In this document: positions 9,109 to 16,858 of the stretch, in pieces | How positions within the stretch are numbered: position 1 is the stretch's first letter | Layout of the letters: every line of letters starts with the position of its first letter | The notes under the pieces: generated by a model | What the model saw: the letters and a program-made list of their open reading frames with translations, nothing else | Databases searched by the model: none | What the model was told of the DNA's origin: nothing | Position numbers and translations under genes: made by a program | Assembly (NCBI RefSeq): GCF_019510245.1 | Contig: NZ_JAEKKT010000187.1 | Coordinates: 1-64,000 of the forward strand | DNA: 64,000 nucleotides | Reading direction: 5' to 3' | Origin: Streptomyces sp. | GTDB lineage: Bacteria; Actinomycetota; Actinomycetes; Streptomycetales; Streptomycetaceae

Positions 9109-9903
9109 CTAGGAGGCCGCGCCGTCGACACTCAGGATGGTGCCGGAGGTGAAGCCGGCGTCCTCCGAGACCAAATAGGCGACGGCCGAGGCGATCTCAT
9201 GGGCGGTCCCGGTTCGACCGGCCGGGATGGCCGCCCGGATGGCGGCCTGGTCCGTGTCGGGGAGTGCGTCGAACACCCTCCTCACACGGCCCTCCTCGGG
9301 CAGGACGAGCCCGGGGGAGACCGCGTTCACGGTGATCCCGTTGCGGGCGAGGTCTTTGGCGAGCTGCCTGGTGAAGCCGTTGACCGCGGCTTTGGACGTG
9401 GCGTAAGCGAGCCGCGCGCCGACGGTCCCGGACGGGCCGGAGAGGCCACGTGACACTGCGGACGAGAAGTTGACGATCCGGCCGTAGCCGTTCCGGCGCA
9501 TGATCGGGACGGCGTACCTGCAGCACAGGAACGCGCTCGTGACGTTGTTGTCCAGCACGGTGTGCCAGGTCCGCGACGACAGGTCGTCGATGTCGCGCAC
9601 CTGCTCTGTCCCACTGCCACCCGCGGTGTTCACGAGCGCGTCGACACGCCCGAGAACGGCGTCGATCTCCGCGAACGCGTCGGCGACGAGTTCCTCGCTG
9701 GAAAGATCGACGGGGATCGTCCGGACCGTGGTGTCCGGGAACCGGCTCTCTATTTTCTCCCTGGTCTGTTCCAGGCCCTCCTTCTGCAGGTCCAGGAGGG
9801 CGATCGCGAACCCTTCACCGGCAAGGCGGAATGCGATCTCCGCGCCCAGTCCTTGGGCCGCTCCCGTGATGACCGCGCTCCGCCGGTCCGCTGCCTCACC
9901 CAT
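9109..9903 (-). CDS. SDR-family oxidoreductase
   Basis: A 264 aa short-chain dehydrogenase. The cofactor loop is TGAAQGLGAEIA, followed by NTAGG, an NNVTSAF helix, the catalytic Ser in NFSSAVS and YATSK (Tyr and Lys). It ends with GTILSVDGAAS. AGGAG lies eight bases before ATG 9903; an adjacent GTG at 9906 is an alternative. It follows the ferredoxin reductase by 26 bases in the - strand operon. It likely oxidises a hydroxyl made by one of the oxygenases to a ketone. Confidence 0.92.
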   Translation of the reverse strand: MGEAADRRSAVITGAAQGLGAEIAFRLAGEGFAIALLDLQKEGLEQTREKIESRFPDTTVRTIPVDLSSEELVADAFAEIDAVLGRVDALVNTAGGSGTEQVRDIDDLSSRTWHTVLDNNVTSAFLCCRYAVPIMRRNGYGRIVNFSSAVSRGLSGPSGTVGARLAYATSKAAVNGFTRQLAKDLARNGITVNAVSPGLVLPEEGRVRRVFDALPDTDQAAIRAAIPAGRTGTAHEIASAVAYLVSEDAGFTSGTILSVDGAAS

Positions 9904-9929
9904 CACCGTTACTCCTCGTTGCAGATTGT

Positions 9930-11129
9930 TCAGAACACGAACTCGCCGACGGCCTGCCAGCTCAGTTCCCGTCGCAGGCGCGCCCGCAGCTTGACGAACT
10001 CGGCGCGCCGCTCGAAGGCCAGCACGCCCGTCACCGCCTCGCCCCGGCGGTAGAGGAAGAGCGAGCCGTCAGCGGCGCGGCTCTCCACGATCTCCTCGTC
10101 GCCGGCCAGATGGCCCGCGAACTGGATGCGGACGCCGTGCTGGTCCGACCAGAAGTACGGCACGTTCGTGAAGCCTTCGCCCTCGCTGCCGCGGAGGAGC
10201 TTCACCGCGTTGATTCCCGCGGCGCGTCCTTGCTCGGCAGCGCTGGTCCAGTGCTCGACGCGCATCACGGTTTCGAACCGCGCGTTGGGCCAGCGGACGA
10301 TGTCTCCGGCGGCGAACACGTTGTCCGCCGCCCGGAGAGTGGCATCGGCCAGGATCCCGTTGTCGAAGACCAGCCCGGAGTCCTGGAGCCAGTCGATCGA
10401 CGGGCGGACGCCGACTCCGACGACGATGACGTCGGCGGGCAGCCACGTGCCGTCGTCGAGCACCAGCGAGCGGTGCCCGTCCTCGTCGGCGACGCCGACG
10501 CCGCCGCTGCCCAGGAACAGGCCGACGCCCGCCTTCCGGTGCAGTGCCGCGTAGGCGTCGGCGACCGGCTCGCCGAACCGCCCCAGCGGCTTCGCCGCCA
10601 GGTCGACGAGCGAGACGGTCCGCCCTGCCTTCTGAAGCGTCGAGGCGAACTCGCCTCCGATGAAGCCGGCTCCGACGATCGCGACCGAGGCCCCCGGATC
10701 GGCGACCGCCGCACGCAGGGCGGTCGCGTCCTCGAAGCGGCGCAGCGTGTGAACACCGGCCCGGCCGGCGAACAGGGGAGGGATCACCGGCCGGCATCCG
10801 GTCGCGATGACGAGCGCACGATACGTCAGTGCTCCGTCGGGCAGAAGGACGGTGTTCGCCTTCGTGTCGAGCGCCCGGGCACGGGTGTTGAGTCTGAAGT
10901 CGACCCCTTGGTCGCGCAGTCCCGTGGCGAAGGGATAGACGAGCGTGTCCACGTCGAGCCGTTCGTGCAGGGAGACCTTGGACAGCGGAGGGAGCTCGTA
11001 CGGCAGGTGCGGCTCGTCGCTGATGACCGTGACCTTCAGCTCCGGGGCGTGGCGTGCGACGGCTTCCGCGGCCCGCAGGCCGGCGGTCGACCCGCCGACG
11101 ACGGCGACATCGGTGGTGGATGCGGTCAC
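9930..11129 (-). CDS. FAD/NAD(H)-dependent ferredoxin reductase (second)
   Basis: A 399 aa reductase of the same family as the one at 5668, with VAVVGGSTAGLRAA, LPYELPPLSK, VIATGCRPVIP, VAIVGAGFIGGEFA and VFAAGDI. It starts at GTG 11129, just after the hydratase stop, with GGAGG upstream, so the two are coupled. The - strand operon has its own 3Fe-4S ferredoxin and P450, making this the natural electron source for that second chain. Two reductases in one island imply two redox systems rather than one shared set. Confidence 0.93.
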   Translation of the reverse strand: MTASTTDVAVVGGSTAGLRAAEAVARHAPELKVTVISDEPHLPYELPPLSKVSLHERLDVDTLVYPFATGLRDQGVDFRLNTRARALDTKANTVLLPDGALTYRALVIATGCRPVIPPLFAGRAGVHTLRRFEDATALRAAVADPGASVAIVGAGFIGGEFASTLQKAGRTVSLVDLAAKPLGRFGEPVADAYAALHRKAGVGLFLGSGGVGVADEDGHRSLVLDDGTWLPADVIVVGVGVRPSIDWLQDSGLVFDNGILADATLRAADNVFAAGDIVRWPNARFETVMRVEHWTSAAEQGRAAGINAVKLLRGSEGEGFTNVPYFWSDQHGVRIQFAGHLAGDEEIVESRAADGSLFLYRRGEAVTGVLAFERRAEFVKLRARLRRELSWQAVGEFVF

Positions 11130-11133
11130 GGTC

Positions 11134-11955
11134 TCAGACCTCCGTGAGGGTGCTCACGGCGGCGACGGTTCCGTCGGCGCCGCGTGCCTCGGCACCGTGC
11201 TGCAGCCCGTCCGCGCCGGGGACGACCGTGATGGTCTGCGGCTTGGTCAGCGGGGAGACGAAGCGGTAGCCGAAGGTCTTGCCCCGCAGATCGATGCCCT
11301 GGCGGCGGAGGTGTTCGCCCGTCATGAGCGCCAGCAGGGGCCCGTGGATGACGAGACCGTCGTACCCCTCCCGCCGGCACCAGTCCAGGTCGTAGTGGAT
11401 GCGGTGCGCGTTGTAGGTCAGCGCCGAGAAGCGGAACAGCAGCCGCTCGTCGACCGCGAGGTCCAGCGTCGGCCCGGCCGGGGCCGTCGTCGCCGCGGGC
11501 GGGGGCGGCAGCGCCCGGGAGCCGGGAGCGCGGTAGACGATGTCCTGCTCCTCCCGGATCGCCAGTTCGCCGCCCTGGAAGATTTCCTGGAGGACGGTCG
11601 TCAGCGTCAGTGGTCCGGTCCTGCCCGCCTTGTCGACGGACCGCTTGATCGATGTCACCTTGGTCGCGGGCTCCCCGATCAGGAGGCGGCGCAGCGTCGT
11701 CACCCTGCCGCCGCCGAACATCCGCCGGCGTCCCGGGCCGGGAGGGGCGGGGATTCCCGTCACGGGATGGCCGTCCTCGCCGAGCTCGTGTTCCGGGCCG
11801 CGCTCCAGCAGGTAGGTCCAGTGCCACAGTGGGGGCACCGGGTCTCCCGCCGCGTGCGGCATCTCGATGTCCAGCGCGGCCGCCAGGGACTGAGTCGGCT
11901 CGGACGCGATGACCTCGGTCCGCTCGACCGTCCGCGTTCCCTCGCTCGTGACCAT
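11134..11955 (-). CDS. MaoC/HTD2-type hydratase (mesaconyl-/itaconyl-CoA hydratase-like)
   Basis: A 273 aa double hot-dog protein. The N-terminal half has WHWTYLLE and RMFGGGRV, as in FAS1-like dehydratases. The C-terminal half has FSALTYNAHRIHYD and HGPLLALM, the catalytic pattern of HTD2/mesaconyl-C4-CoA hydratase enzymes. These add water across C4/C5 unsaturated dicarboxyl-CoA esters, making malyl- or citramalyl-type CoA. AAGGAGA lies just before ATG 11955, and the start overlaps the MmgE/PrpD stop. Its product would be a substrate for the CitE-like lyase at 149. Confidence 0.87.
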   Translation of the reverse strand: MVTSEGTRTVERTEVIASEPTQSLAAALDIEMPHAAGDPVPPLWHWTYLLERGPEHELGEDGHPVTGIPAPPGPGRRRMFGGGRVTTLRRLLIGEPATKVTSIKRSVDKAGRTGPLTLTTVLQEIFQGGELAIREEQDIVYRAPGSRALPPPPAATTAPAGPTLDLAVDERLLFRFSALTYNAHRIHYDLDWCRREGYDGLVIHGPLLALMTGEHLRRQGIDLRGKTFGYRFVSPLTKPQTITVVPGADGLQHGAEARGADGTVAAVSTLTEV

Positions 11956-11956
11956 G

Positions 11957-13345
11957 TCACTCTCCTTGTCTTCCGGCGCGAAGAGCGCGCAGGAGCTCCG
12001 ACAGGTCCGGAGCGTCGTCCAGGTTCTCCACCGCCCGCACCAGGTCTCGCGCGGCCTCGTGCCCGTAGGGCCCGAGCAGTGCCTCCGCCTTGCGAACGAC
12101 CTCCGCGTGTGACAGCGGGTTCTGCGCCGACCCTTTGGCGGTGGTGGGGTTGCCGGCGGGAAGCGTCACCGTCTCGCCGTCCGTGAACTCCACCGCCAGC
12201 CGTGGCCCGTCCTCCAGCTGGATGCCGCTGTCGACGTGCATCGAGATCTTATGGAACGTCGCCCGGATGCCGGGCTCGTCGATGCGGGGCGGGTCGAACT
12301 GGTCAAGTCCGACGCTCCTGTGGTGCAGGGCGATCGTCACGGCGTACGGGAGGCTGAACTGTGCGTCGAACACCGTCTCGATGGGGTCGACCGACAGCAT
12401 GTTCACCGCTGTCTCACCGGCCGTGATCGAGATGTGCCGTACATCCTCGGGCTTGAGATCCCGCTCCTGGATGAGAGCGAGCACCGTGTCAATCGTGGAG
12501 TGGCTTCCGCGGCAGCAGGCGTAGGGCTTGATGTACGCGGTCGCGACGTTGAAGTCGACGCCGAGGTCCTGCAGTGCCTTGTCCGCGTACCCCTGTCCGC
12601 CGTTGTAGACGGCGAACAGGCCGCCCCACTCGGCCTCGAAGATCCGCCGTGGGCCGGTGATCCCGGCGCGCGCGAGCAGCGCCGCGTCGACACCGGTCTC
12701 CCCGGCCTTGCCGGGATGGATCCGCTTGGTCCATGCTCCGTCGTCGATGAACGCCCAGACGCCGCCCGTGAAGGATCCGGCGATGCCCAGCGCGTCGGCG
12801 AAGCGCTCCGCGTCCAGTCCCAGGGCCTTCGCGCCGGCGGCGGCAGCGGCGAAGCTCCCCATGGTGCCGCTGGAGTGCCAGCCCCGGTCGGTGTGCGCGG
12901 CGAAGCCGCCGAGCGACTGCAGGGTCCGGTAGCCGATGTCGTACCCGGCGATCGTCGCCGCGATCAGTGCCCGCCCGTCGGCGCCGGTCGCCTCGGCGAC
13001 GGCGAGGGCCGCCGGCAGCACGGTGGAACCCGCGTGCCCCGGTCCGCCTCCGTCGTCGAAGTCGCGCGCGTGTGCCGACGTCCCGTTCGCCAGCGCGGCG
13101 TGCGACGGGGGGAGCAGGAGCGGTGTCCCCCAGACGAGGCTGCCCGACTCGGACTGCTGCGTGCTCGTCAGGGCGTCCCTGACCCGCTGCGCCTCGTCGG
13201 TGTTCACCCCGGCGAGCGCCACCGCCAGCGTGTCCAGGATGTTGTCCTTGACCCGGCCGACGACCTCGGCCGGGATCTGGTCGAACGACAGGCCGGCCCA
13301 GTGCGAGGCCAGACATTCCGTCAGCGACCCTTCGGTGTCCGCCAT
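11957..13345 (-). CDS. MmgE/PrpD family protein
   Basis: A 462 aa protein of full family length. Family signatures include DFDDGGGPGHAGS, GWHSSGTMGSFAAAAA, WTKRIHPGKAGETG and KPYACCRGSHSTIDTV. The family contains 2-methylcitrate dehydratase and cis-aconitate decarboxylase, the enzyme that makes itaconate. ATG 13345 (with an overlapping GTG at 13348) is chosen over an upstream frame at 13372 that would enter the P450 gene. In this context it may act on a branched tricarboxylic or C5 dicarboxylic acid; the reaction is not fixed by sequence. Confidence 0.9.
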   Translation of the reverse strand: MADTEGSLTECLASHWAGLSFDQIPAEVVGRVKDNILDTLAVALAGVNTDEAQRVRDALTSTQQSESGSLVWGTPLLLPPSHAALANGTSAHARDFDDGGGPGHAGSTVLPAALAVAEATGADGRALIAATIAGYDIGYRTLQSLGGFAAHTDRGWHSSGTMGSFAAAAAGAKALGLDAERFADALGIAGSFTGGVWAFIDDGAWTKRIHPGKAGETGVDAALLARAGITGPRRIFEAEWGGLFAVYNGGQGYADKALQDLGVDFNVATAYIKPYACCRGSHSTIDTVLALIQERDLKPEDVRHISITAGETAVNMLSVDPIETVFDAQFSLPYAVTIALHHRSVGLDQFDPPRIDEPGIRATFHKISMHVDSGIQLEDGPRLAVEFTDGETVTLPAGNPTTAKGSAQNPLSHAEVVRKAEALLGPYGHEAARDLVRAVENLDDAPDLSELLRALRAGRQGE

Positions 13346-13355
13346 CACGTCCCGC

Positions 13356-14534
13356 CTACGACTTGAGGTCAACGGTGAGCGACTTCACGAGCCACCGGCC
13401 GCCGGCCTGCCCGATCTCGGTGTCCTCCTCGACCACGACGGCATTCGGACAGCGCTCCACCAGGTAGCTGACGACCTCTTCCATCTCGACCTTCGCAAGC
13501 CCCTGTCCGAGACAGTTGTGGCTGCCCGTGCTGAAGGTCAGCGGCTGGTTGCGCTCACGTCCGAGCACGAAGTCCGCCGGATTCTCGAAGCGCGCCGGAT
13601 CACGGTTGGCCGACCAGACCGCCACGTGGACGTCCGAACCGGCGGGGACGACGGTCCCGTTCAGCTCGACGTCCTCGGTCGCGATCCTGCTGATGACCCC
13701 GGGCCGGGGGTACAGCCGAAGCACCTCGACGACCGCCGCCGGGATCAGCGTCGGATCCTCGACCAGCCGCTGCCAGACCTCCCGGTCGCGCAGCAGGGTC
13801 CACACCACCAGACCTGTCTGGTGCGTGGTGTTGACGGAGCTCGCCTCGAGCATGGCGGCCGCTTCGTTGAAGAGCTCCTTCTCGGAGAGCTTGCCGACGT
13901 CGTGCTGTGCGATCAGGAACGACAGCATGTCCTCGCCCAGGCCCTGCGTGCGCTTGCGTGCGACGAGCTCCTCCAGGTAGGCGAACAACTCGTCGTACGC
14001 ACCGACGATCACCGGTGTGAGGCTCGGGTCGCGGTTCAGCAGCGACAGGGTCCGCTCCGAGAGGCTCGCGACCTTGGGGGCGTCCTCGACCGGTGCGCCG
14101 GCGAGGTGGCAGTACACCCGCGCGGGCAGACGCCGGTCGACGGCACCGTGGAAGTCGACCGGCGCGGACGGGTCGAGGTCGGCGGCGAGGTCCTGGATGA
14201 TCTGCCGCAGGGCGTCGCGGATGTTCTCGACGGTCGCCGGTCCCATGAAACGGGCCAGCGGCGTGCGCAGCCGGAGATGACGCGGGCCGTCAGCCATGAG
14301 CAGACTGTGCGCGCGGAAGTCGTGCACCGGACCGTCGGTGATCCCGAAGTCCTCCATCAGCTTGAGTGCGGCGTTCTGGAATCGCTTGTCCCGCAGCACG
14401 GTGGTCGCGAGCTCGTGGCTCAGGACGGTGTAGCCGGCCGAGCCGAGAGCGAGAGGGCCCTCGGCCAGGGCGCCGCCCGGGTGCGCGAGGGCATCCGGGG
14501 AGAACGGTTCGAAGTGCGGAAGGGGCGTGTTCAT
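13356..14534 (-). CDS. Cytochrome P450 (second)
   Basis: A 392 aa P450 with heme loop FSTGSHNCLG (thiolate C341) and ExxR in VEVLRLYPR. Helix I reads MLEASSVNTTHQTG, retaining threonines. The Cys-pocket residues are Asn before and Leu after the cysteine. ATG 14534 overlaps the ferredoxin stop by four bases (ATGA), so the pair is translationally coupled. It is clearly different from the P450 at 6962 and has its own 3Fe-4S electron donor. Substrate unknown. Confidence 0.94.
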   Translation of the reverse strand: MNTPLPHFEPFSPDALAHPGGALAEGPLALGSAGYTVLSHELATTVLRDKRFQNAALKLMEDFGITDGPVHDFRAHSLLMADGPRHLRLRTPLARFMGPATVENIRDALRQIIQDLAADLDPSAPVDFHGAVDRRLPARVYCHLAGAPVEDAPKVASLSERTLSLLNRDPSLTPVIVGAYDELFAYLEELVARKRTQGLGEDMLSFLIAQHDVGKLSEKELFNEAAAMLEASSVNTTHQTGLVVWTLLRDREVWQRLVEDPTLIPAAVVEVLRLYPRPGVISRIATEDVELNGTVVPAGSDVHVAVWSANRDPARFENPADFVLGRERNQPLTFSTGSHNCLGQGLAKVEMEEVVSYLVERCPNAVVVEEDTEIGQAGGRWLVKSLTVDLKS

Positions 14535-14722
14535 GAGCGTGAGATCGCCCCCAGCGGGCAGCAGAGGATGACTTCCTCCAGCTCGTCCGCACGACCGTCC
14601 TCGACTTCGGTCGTCAACTGTTCGAGCAGTCCGTTCTCACCGATCCGGAACACGTCCGGCATCAGCGCCGCACAGGTGCCGTTGGCGTCGCACCGGACGA
14701 AATCCACTTTGACCTCGACCAT
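14531..14722 (-). CDS. 3Fe-4S type ferredoxin (P450 partner)
   Basis: A 63 aa protein typical of Streptomyces P450 ferredoxins: C11-x5-C17 (VRCDANGTCAAL), the acidic middle and a last ligand in ILCCPLGAI. The position of the fourth usual cysteine is not a Cys, as expected for a 3Fe-4S cluster. It is the first gene of the - strand operon, preceded by GAGGAA about nine bases before ATG 14722. It should pass electrons from the reductase at 9930 to the P450 at 13356. Confidence 0.93.
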   Translation of the reverse strand: MVEVKVDFVRCDANGTCAALMPDVFRIGENGLLEQLTTEVEDGRADELEEVILCCPLGAISRS

Positions 14723-14813
14723 CTCGAGGAACTCCTCACTGAGTCAGGCAATGCTATCTGGCAAATATCAAAAAGTTGCCTCATCCATACATCGAATGTA
14801 TGGGAGGGTCGGC
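14723..14813. promoter_or_regulatory. Operator/promoter region of the - strand catabolic operon
   Basis: This 91-base AT-richer gap lies before the ferredoxin-P450 operon. It holds a perfect inverted repeat, CCATACAT-CGA-ATGTATGG (14785-14803), and a looser AGGCAA ... TTGCCT pair (14753-14780 area). Both look like regulator sites; no regulator gene is adjacent, so the binder is unknown. The NmrA-like gene ends at its right edge. Confidence 0.5.
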
Positions 14814-15755
14814 TTATGAAACATGCGCGCCTATCTCGTCGTAGCGCAATGACTTGCAACGCTCCATCACAGATCGCAGGGGAACAGGTTCTCGGCCCGT
14901 GATGTGCTTGACATGGTGCGACATGATGGCTTGGTAGCCTTCAGAGATCGCTACTTCGGCGGATATCAATTCGTCACTTGCCCACATGTGCCCGTCCGCG
15001 CTCGGCGGCATGCTGGGGTCATAGGTCCGGGGAATCCCCACAGAATCGAAGAATGCGAGGCGCTCTTCGACCGAGACCGGCGCGTACTTGACGGGGACGC
15101 CGTGGACTTCGGTAGCGATCGCCGCGATGTCGTGGAAATTGAGCAACTCGCTGCCGGTGATCTCGTAGACCGCGTCGGCGTGCCGCTCGTTCTGCAGCAG
15201 GCAGGTGGCAGCGCTGTCGGCTACATCGCTCTTCGCGACCGGAGCGATGAAGCCATCACCCGTCGCCTGGGTGAGCAGTCCGCTTTCCACCCCGGGCGCC
15301 ACAAGAACGTTGCTGACGATTTCGGAGTAGAGGGAGTTCCTGAGGATCGTGTACGTCAGACCAGACGCACGCAGATCAAGCTCGGTCTGACAGTGGTCCC
15401 TGGACGACAGTGCCGGATTGTTCGGCTGCACGCCTCCCACCGAGGTATACACGATATGCCGGATACCGGCCCGTTGTGCTGCGGAGATCGCATTCCGGTG
15501 CTCGGAAACCCTTCGTCCGAGGTTCAGTCCGCTGATGAGGAAGAGTATCTCCCCGCCGCTGTAAGCGGCGTCCAGGGAAGCCGCGTCCCGGTAGTCGCCT
15601 TGGCAGACGCGGTGCCGCTGTGTCCCACCCTGGTACAGCTTTTCTGGGGTGCGCGTCACAAGCGTCAGTTCGGCATCCGGGTCCGCGGCCAGAAGCAGGT
15701 CAGTGACGCGGTGCCCCAAGTCCCCCGAGGCTCCGCTGATGACAATGCGACCCAT
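14814..15755 (-). CDS. NmrA-like NAD(P)-binding protein
   Basis: A 313 aa atypical short-chain reductase of the NmrA/HSCARG type. It starts with IVISGASGDLGHRV (dinucleotide loop GASGDLG), has HIVYTSVGG, LRNSLYSE and FIAPVAKSDVADSA. This matches quinone-reductase-like or redox-sensor proteins rather than classical SDRs. ATG 15755 has GGAG upstream; a longer frame is not supported. It stands between the P450 operon and the flavin monooxygenase genes on the same strand. It could reduce a quinone made from a hydroxylated ring. Confidence 0.87.
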   Translation of the reverse strand: MGRIVISGASGDLGHRVTDLLLAADPDAELTLVTRTPEKLYQGGTQRHRVCQGDYRDAASLDAAYSGGEILFLISGLNLGRRVSEHRNAISAAQRAGIRHIVYTSVGGVQPNNPALSSRDHCQTELDLRASGLTYTILRNSLYSEIVSNVLVAPGVESGLLTQATGDGFIAPVAKSDVADSAATCLLQNERHADAVYEITGSELLNFHDIAAIATEVHGVPVKYAPVSVEERLAFFDSVGIPRTYDPSMPPSADGHMWASDELISAEVAISEGYQAIMSHHVKHITGREPVPLRSVMERCKSLRYDEIGAHVS

Positions 15756-15984
15756 GGTGTGTCTCCATTTCGTCTTTCTCGAAACGTCTGCAGGGCACGT
15801 CAGCGCGCTGACGGAATTGGTCGTGGGGCGCGAGGGCTTCATGCCCAGGGGCCCTGGAAGAGACGCCGGCCACGGGATGCGGCGGACAGGCGGGCGTGCG
15901 TTCGGCCGCCCGTGACGCACACCGCTCCGTGGAAGGCCAGGGAGGCCTACGGCCCCTGGATGCCTCCGGTCCGCGGGCCGGCTG

Positions 15985-16293
15985 TCACCCGGCGGTCGTG
16001 CTGTCCTCGTGGGCCGCATAGTGGACGACCCGGGGCCTGGCGACACAGTGTGGTGCGACTGCCTCGGCGAAGGCATTCGCCTGCGGTGTTCCGGGGAAAA
16101 CCTCGGTGTGGTCCTCGAGTCGTTCCCAACCGACGTGCAGCAGGTACGTGTCGGGGTGGTCGACGCTGCGCAGCAGTTCGGCGGATCGGCACCCGGGAGT
16201 CTCCAGCAGCAGATGCCGGGCCGTCGCGAAGTCCGCTTCGAGCCGGACGCCCGCCCCCGGATGGACCCGCAGTTCGGCGTGCTCGTAGATCAT
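15985..16293 (-). CDS. Small ABM-like (antibiotic biosynthesis monooxygenase fold) protein
   Basis: A 102 aa protein with the dimeric ferredoxin-like fold pattern of ABM/Dabb proteins: MIYEHAELRVHPG, LLLETPGCRSAELLRSVDHP, YLLHVGWERLEDH and a C-terminal helix. AAGGGG precedes ATG 16293, and its start overlaps the flavin reductase stop by four bases (ATGA). Family members include cofactor-free quinol monooxygenases. Placed after an oxygenase/flavin reductase pair, it may act on a quinol product. Low specificity of the fold limits certainty. Confidence 0.75.
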   Translation of the reverse strand: MIYEHAELRVHPGAGVRLEADFATARHLLLETPGCRSAELLRSVDHPDTYLLHVGWERLEDHTEVFPGTPQANAFAEAVAPHCVARPRVVHYAAHEDSTTAG

Positions 16294-16847
16294 TGGTCCC
16301 CTTCGTCGCGTCCGGACGCCGTGCCCGAGGCACTCAGGTCCAGGAAGCCGCCGCGCAGGAAGATCAGGGGGGGATCGGTGGCGCGCAGTTCCAGTGACTC
16401 GACGCGGCCGACCACCTGGTAATGATCGCCGATGAGGTCGACCTTGAACCTCGTGCATTCCAGGGTGACGATCGCCTCGTCCAGCAGGGGCAGGCCGCGC
16501 GCCGACAGGTGCCAGTCCACGTCGAGGAAGCGGTCCTCGCTGCGCCGGGAGAACGACTTGCACAGCTCGCTGTGGCCATGGCCGAGGATGTTCACGCCGA
16601 AGTGGCTCGCCTCGTAGAGACGCGGCCAGGTCTTGGACGACCGGTCGACGAAGAACGTGATGAGGGGCGGGTCCAGCGACACAGAGGTGAAGGAGCCGAC
16701 GGTCATCCCGACGGGCCCGGACCTGACGCTCGCGGTGACCACCGCCACACTGGTGGGGACGTGCCCGAGGGCGCGCCGGTAGTCGACGGGGTCGTCGGTG
16801 GTGGCGGGGCCGCCCTGCTGCGCGGCGTGGGCAGGCGGGGTCTGCAT
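16290..16847 (-). CDS. Flavin reductase domain protein (partner of the flavin monooxygenase)
   Basis: A 185 aa protein of the HpaC/DIM6-NTAB flavin reductase family: RRALGHVPTSVAVVTA, VGMTVGSFTSVSLDPPLI, FFVDRSSKTWPRL, FGVNILG and GDHYQVVGRVE. It makes free reduced flavin for the oxygenase encoded just upstream (stop 16859). ATG 16847 with GAGG upstream is preferred; a GTG at 16862 would overlap the oxygenase stop by four bases. Together they form a two-component monooxygenase like HsaAB or HpaBC. Confidence 0.92.
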   Translation of the reverse strand: MQTPPAHAAQQGGPATTDDPVDYRRALGHVPTSVAVVTASVRSGPVGMTVGSFTSVSLDPPLITFFVDRSSKTWPRLYEASHFGVNILGHGHSELCKSFSRRSEDRFLDVDWHLSARGLPLLDEAIVTLECTRFKVDLIGDHYQVVGRVESLELRATDPPLIFLRGGFLDLSASGTASGRDEGDQ

Positions 16848-16858
16848 GGTCGTTGTCC

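Noticed and set aside
15985..16563. Longer 192-codon version of the ABM-like gene
   Set aside because: The extra N-terminal part is antisense-like Arg/Pro-rich sequence inside the flavin reductase gene; ATG 16293 has a ribosome site and an ATGA overlap.
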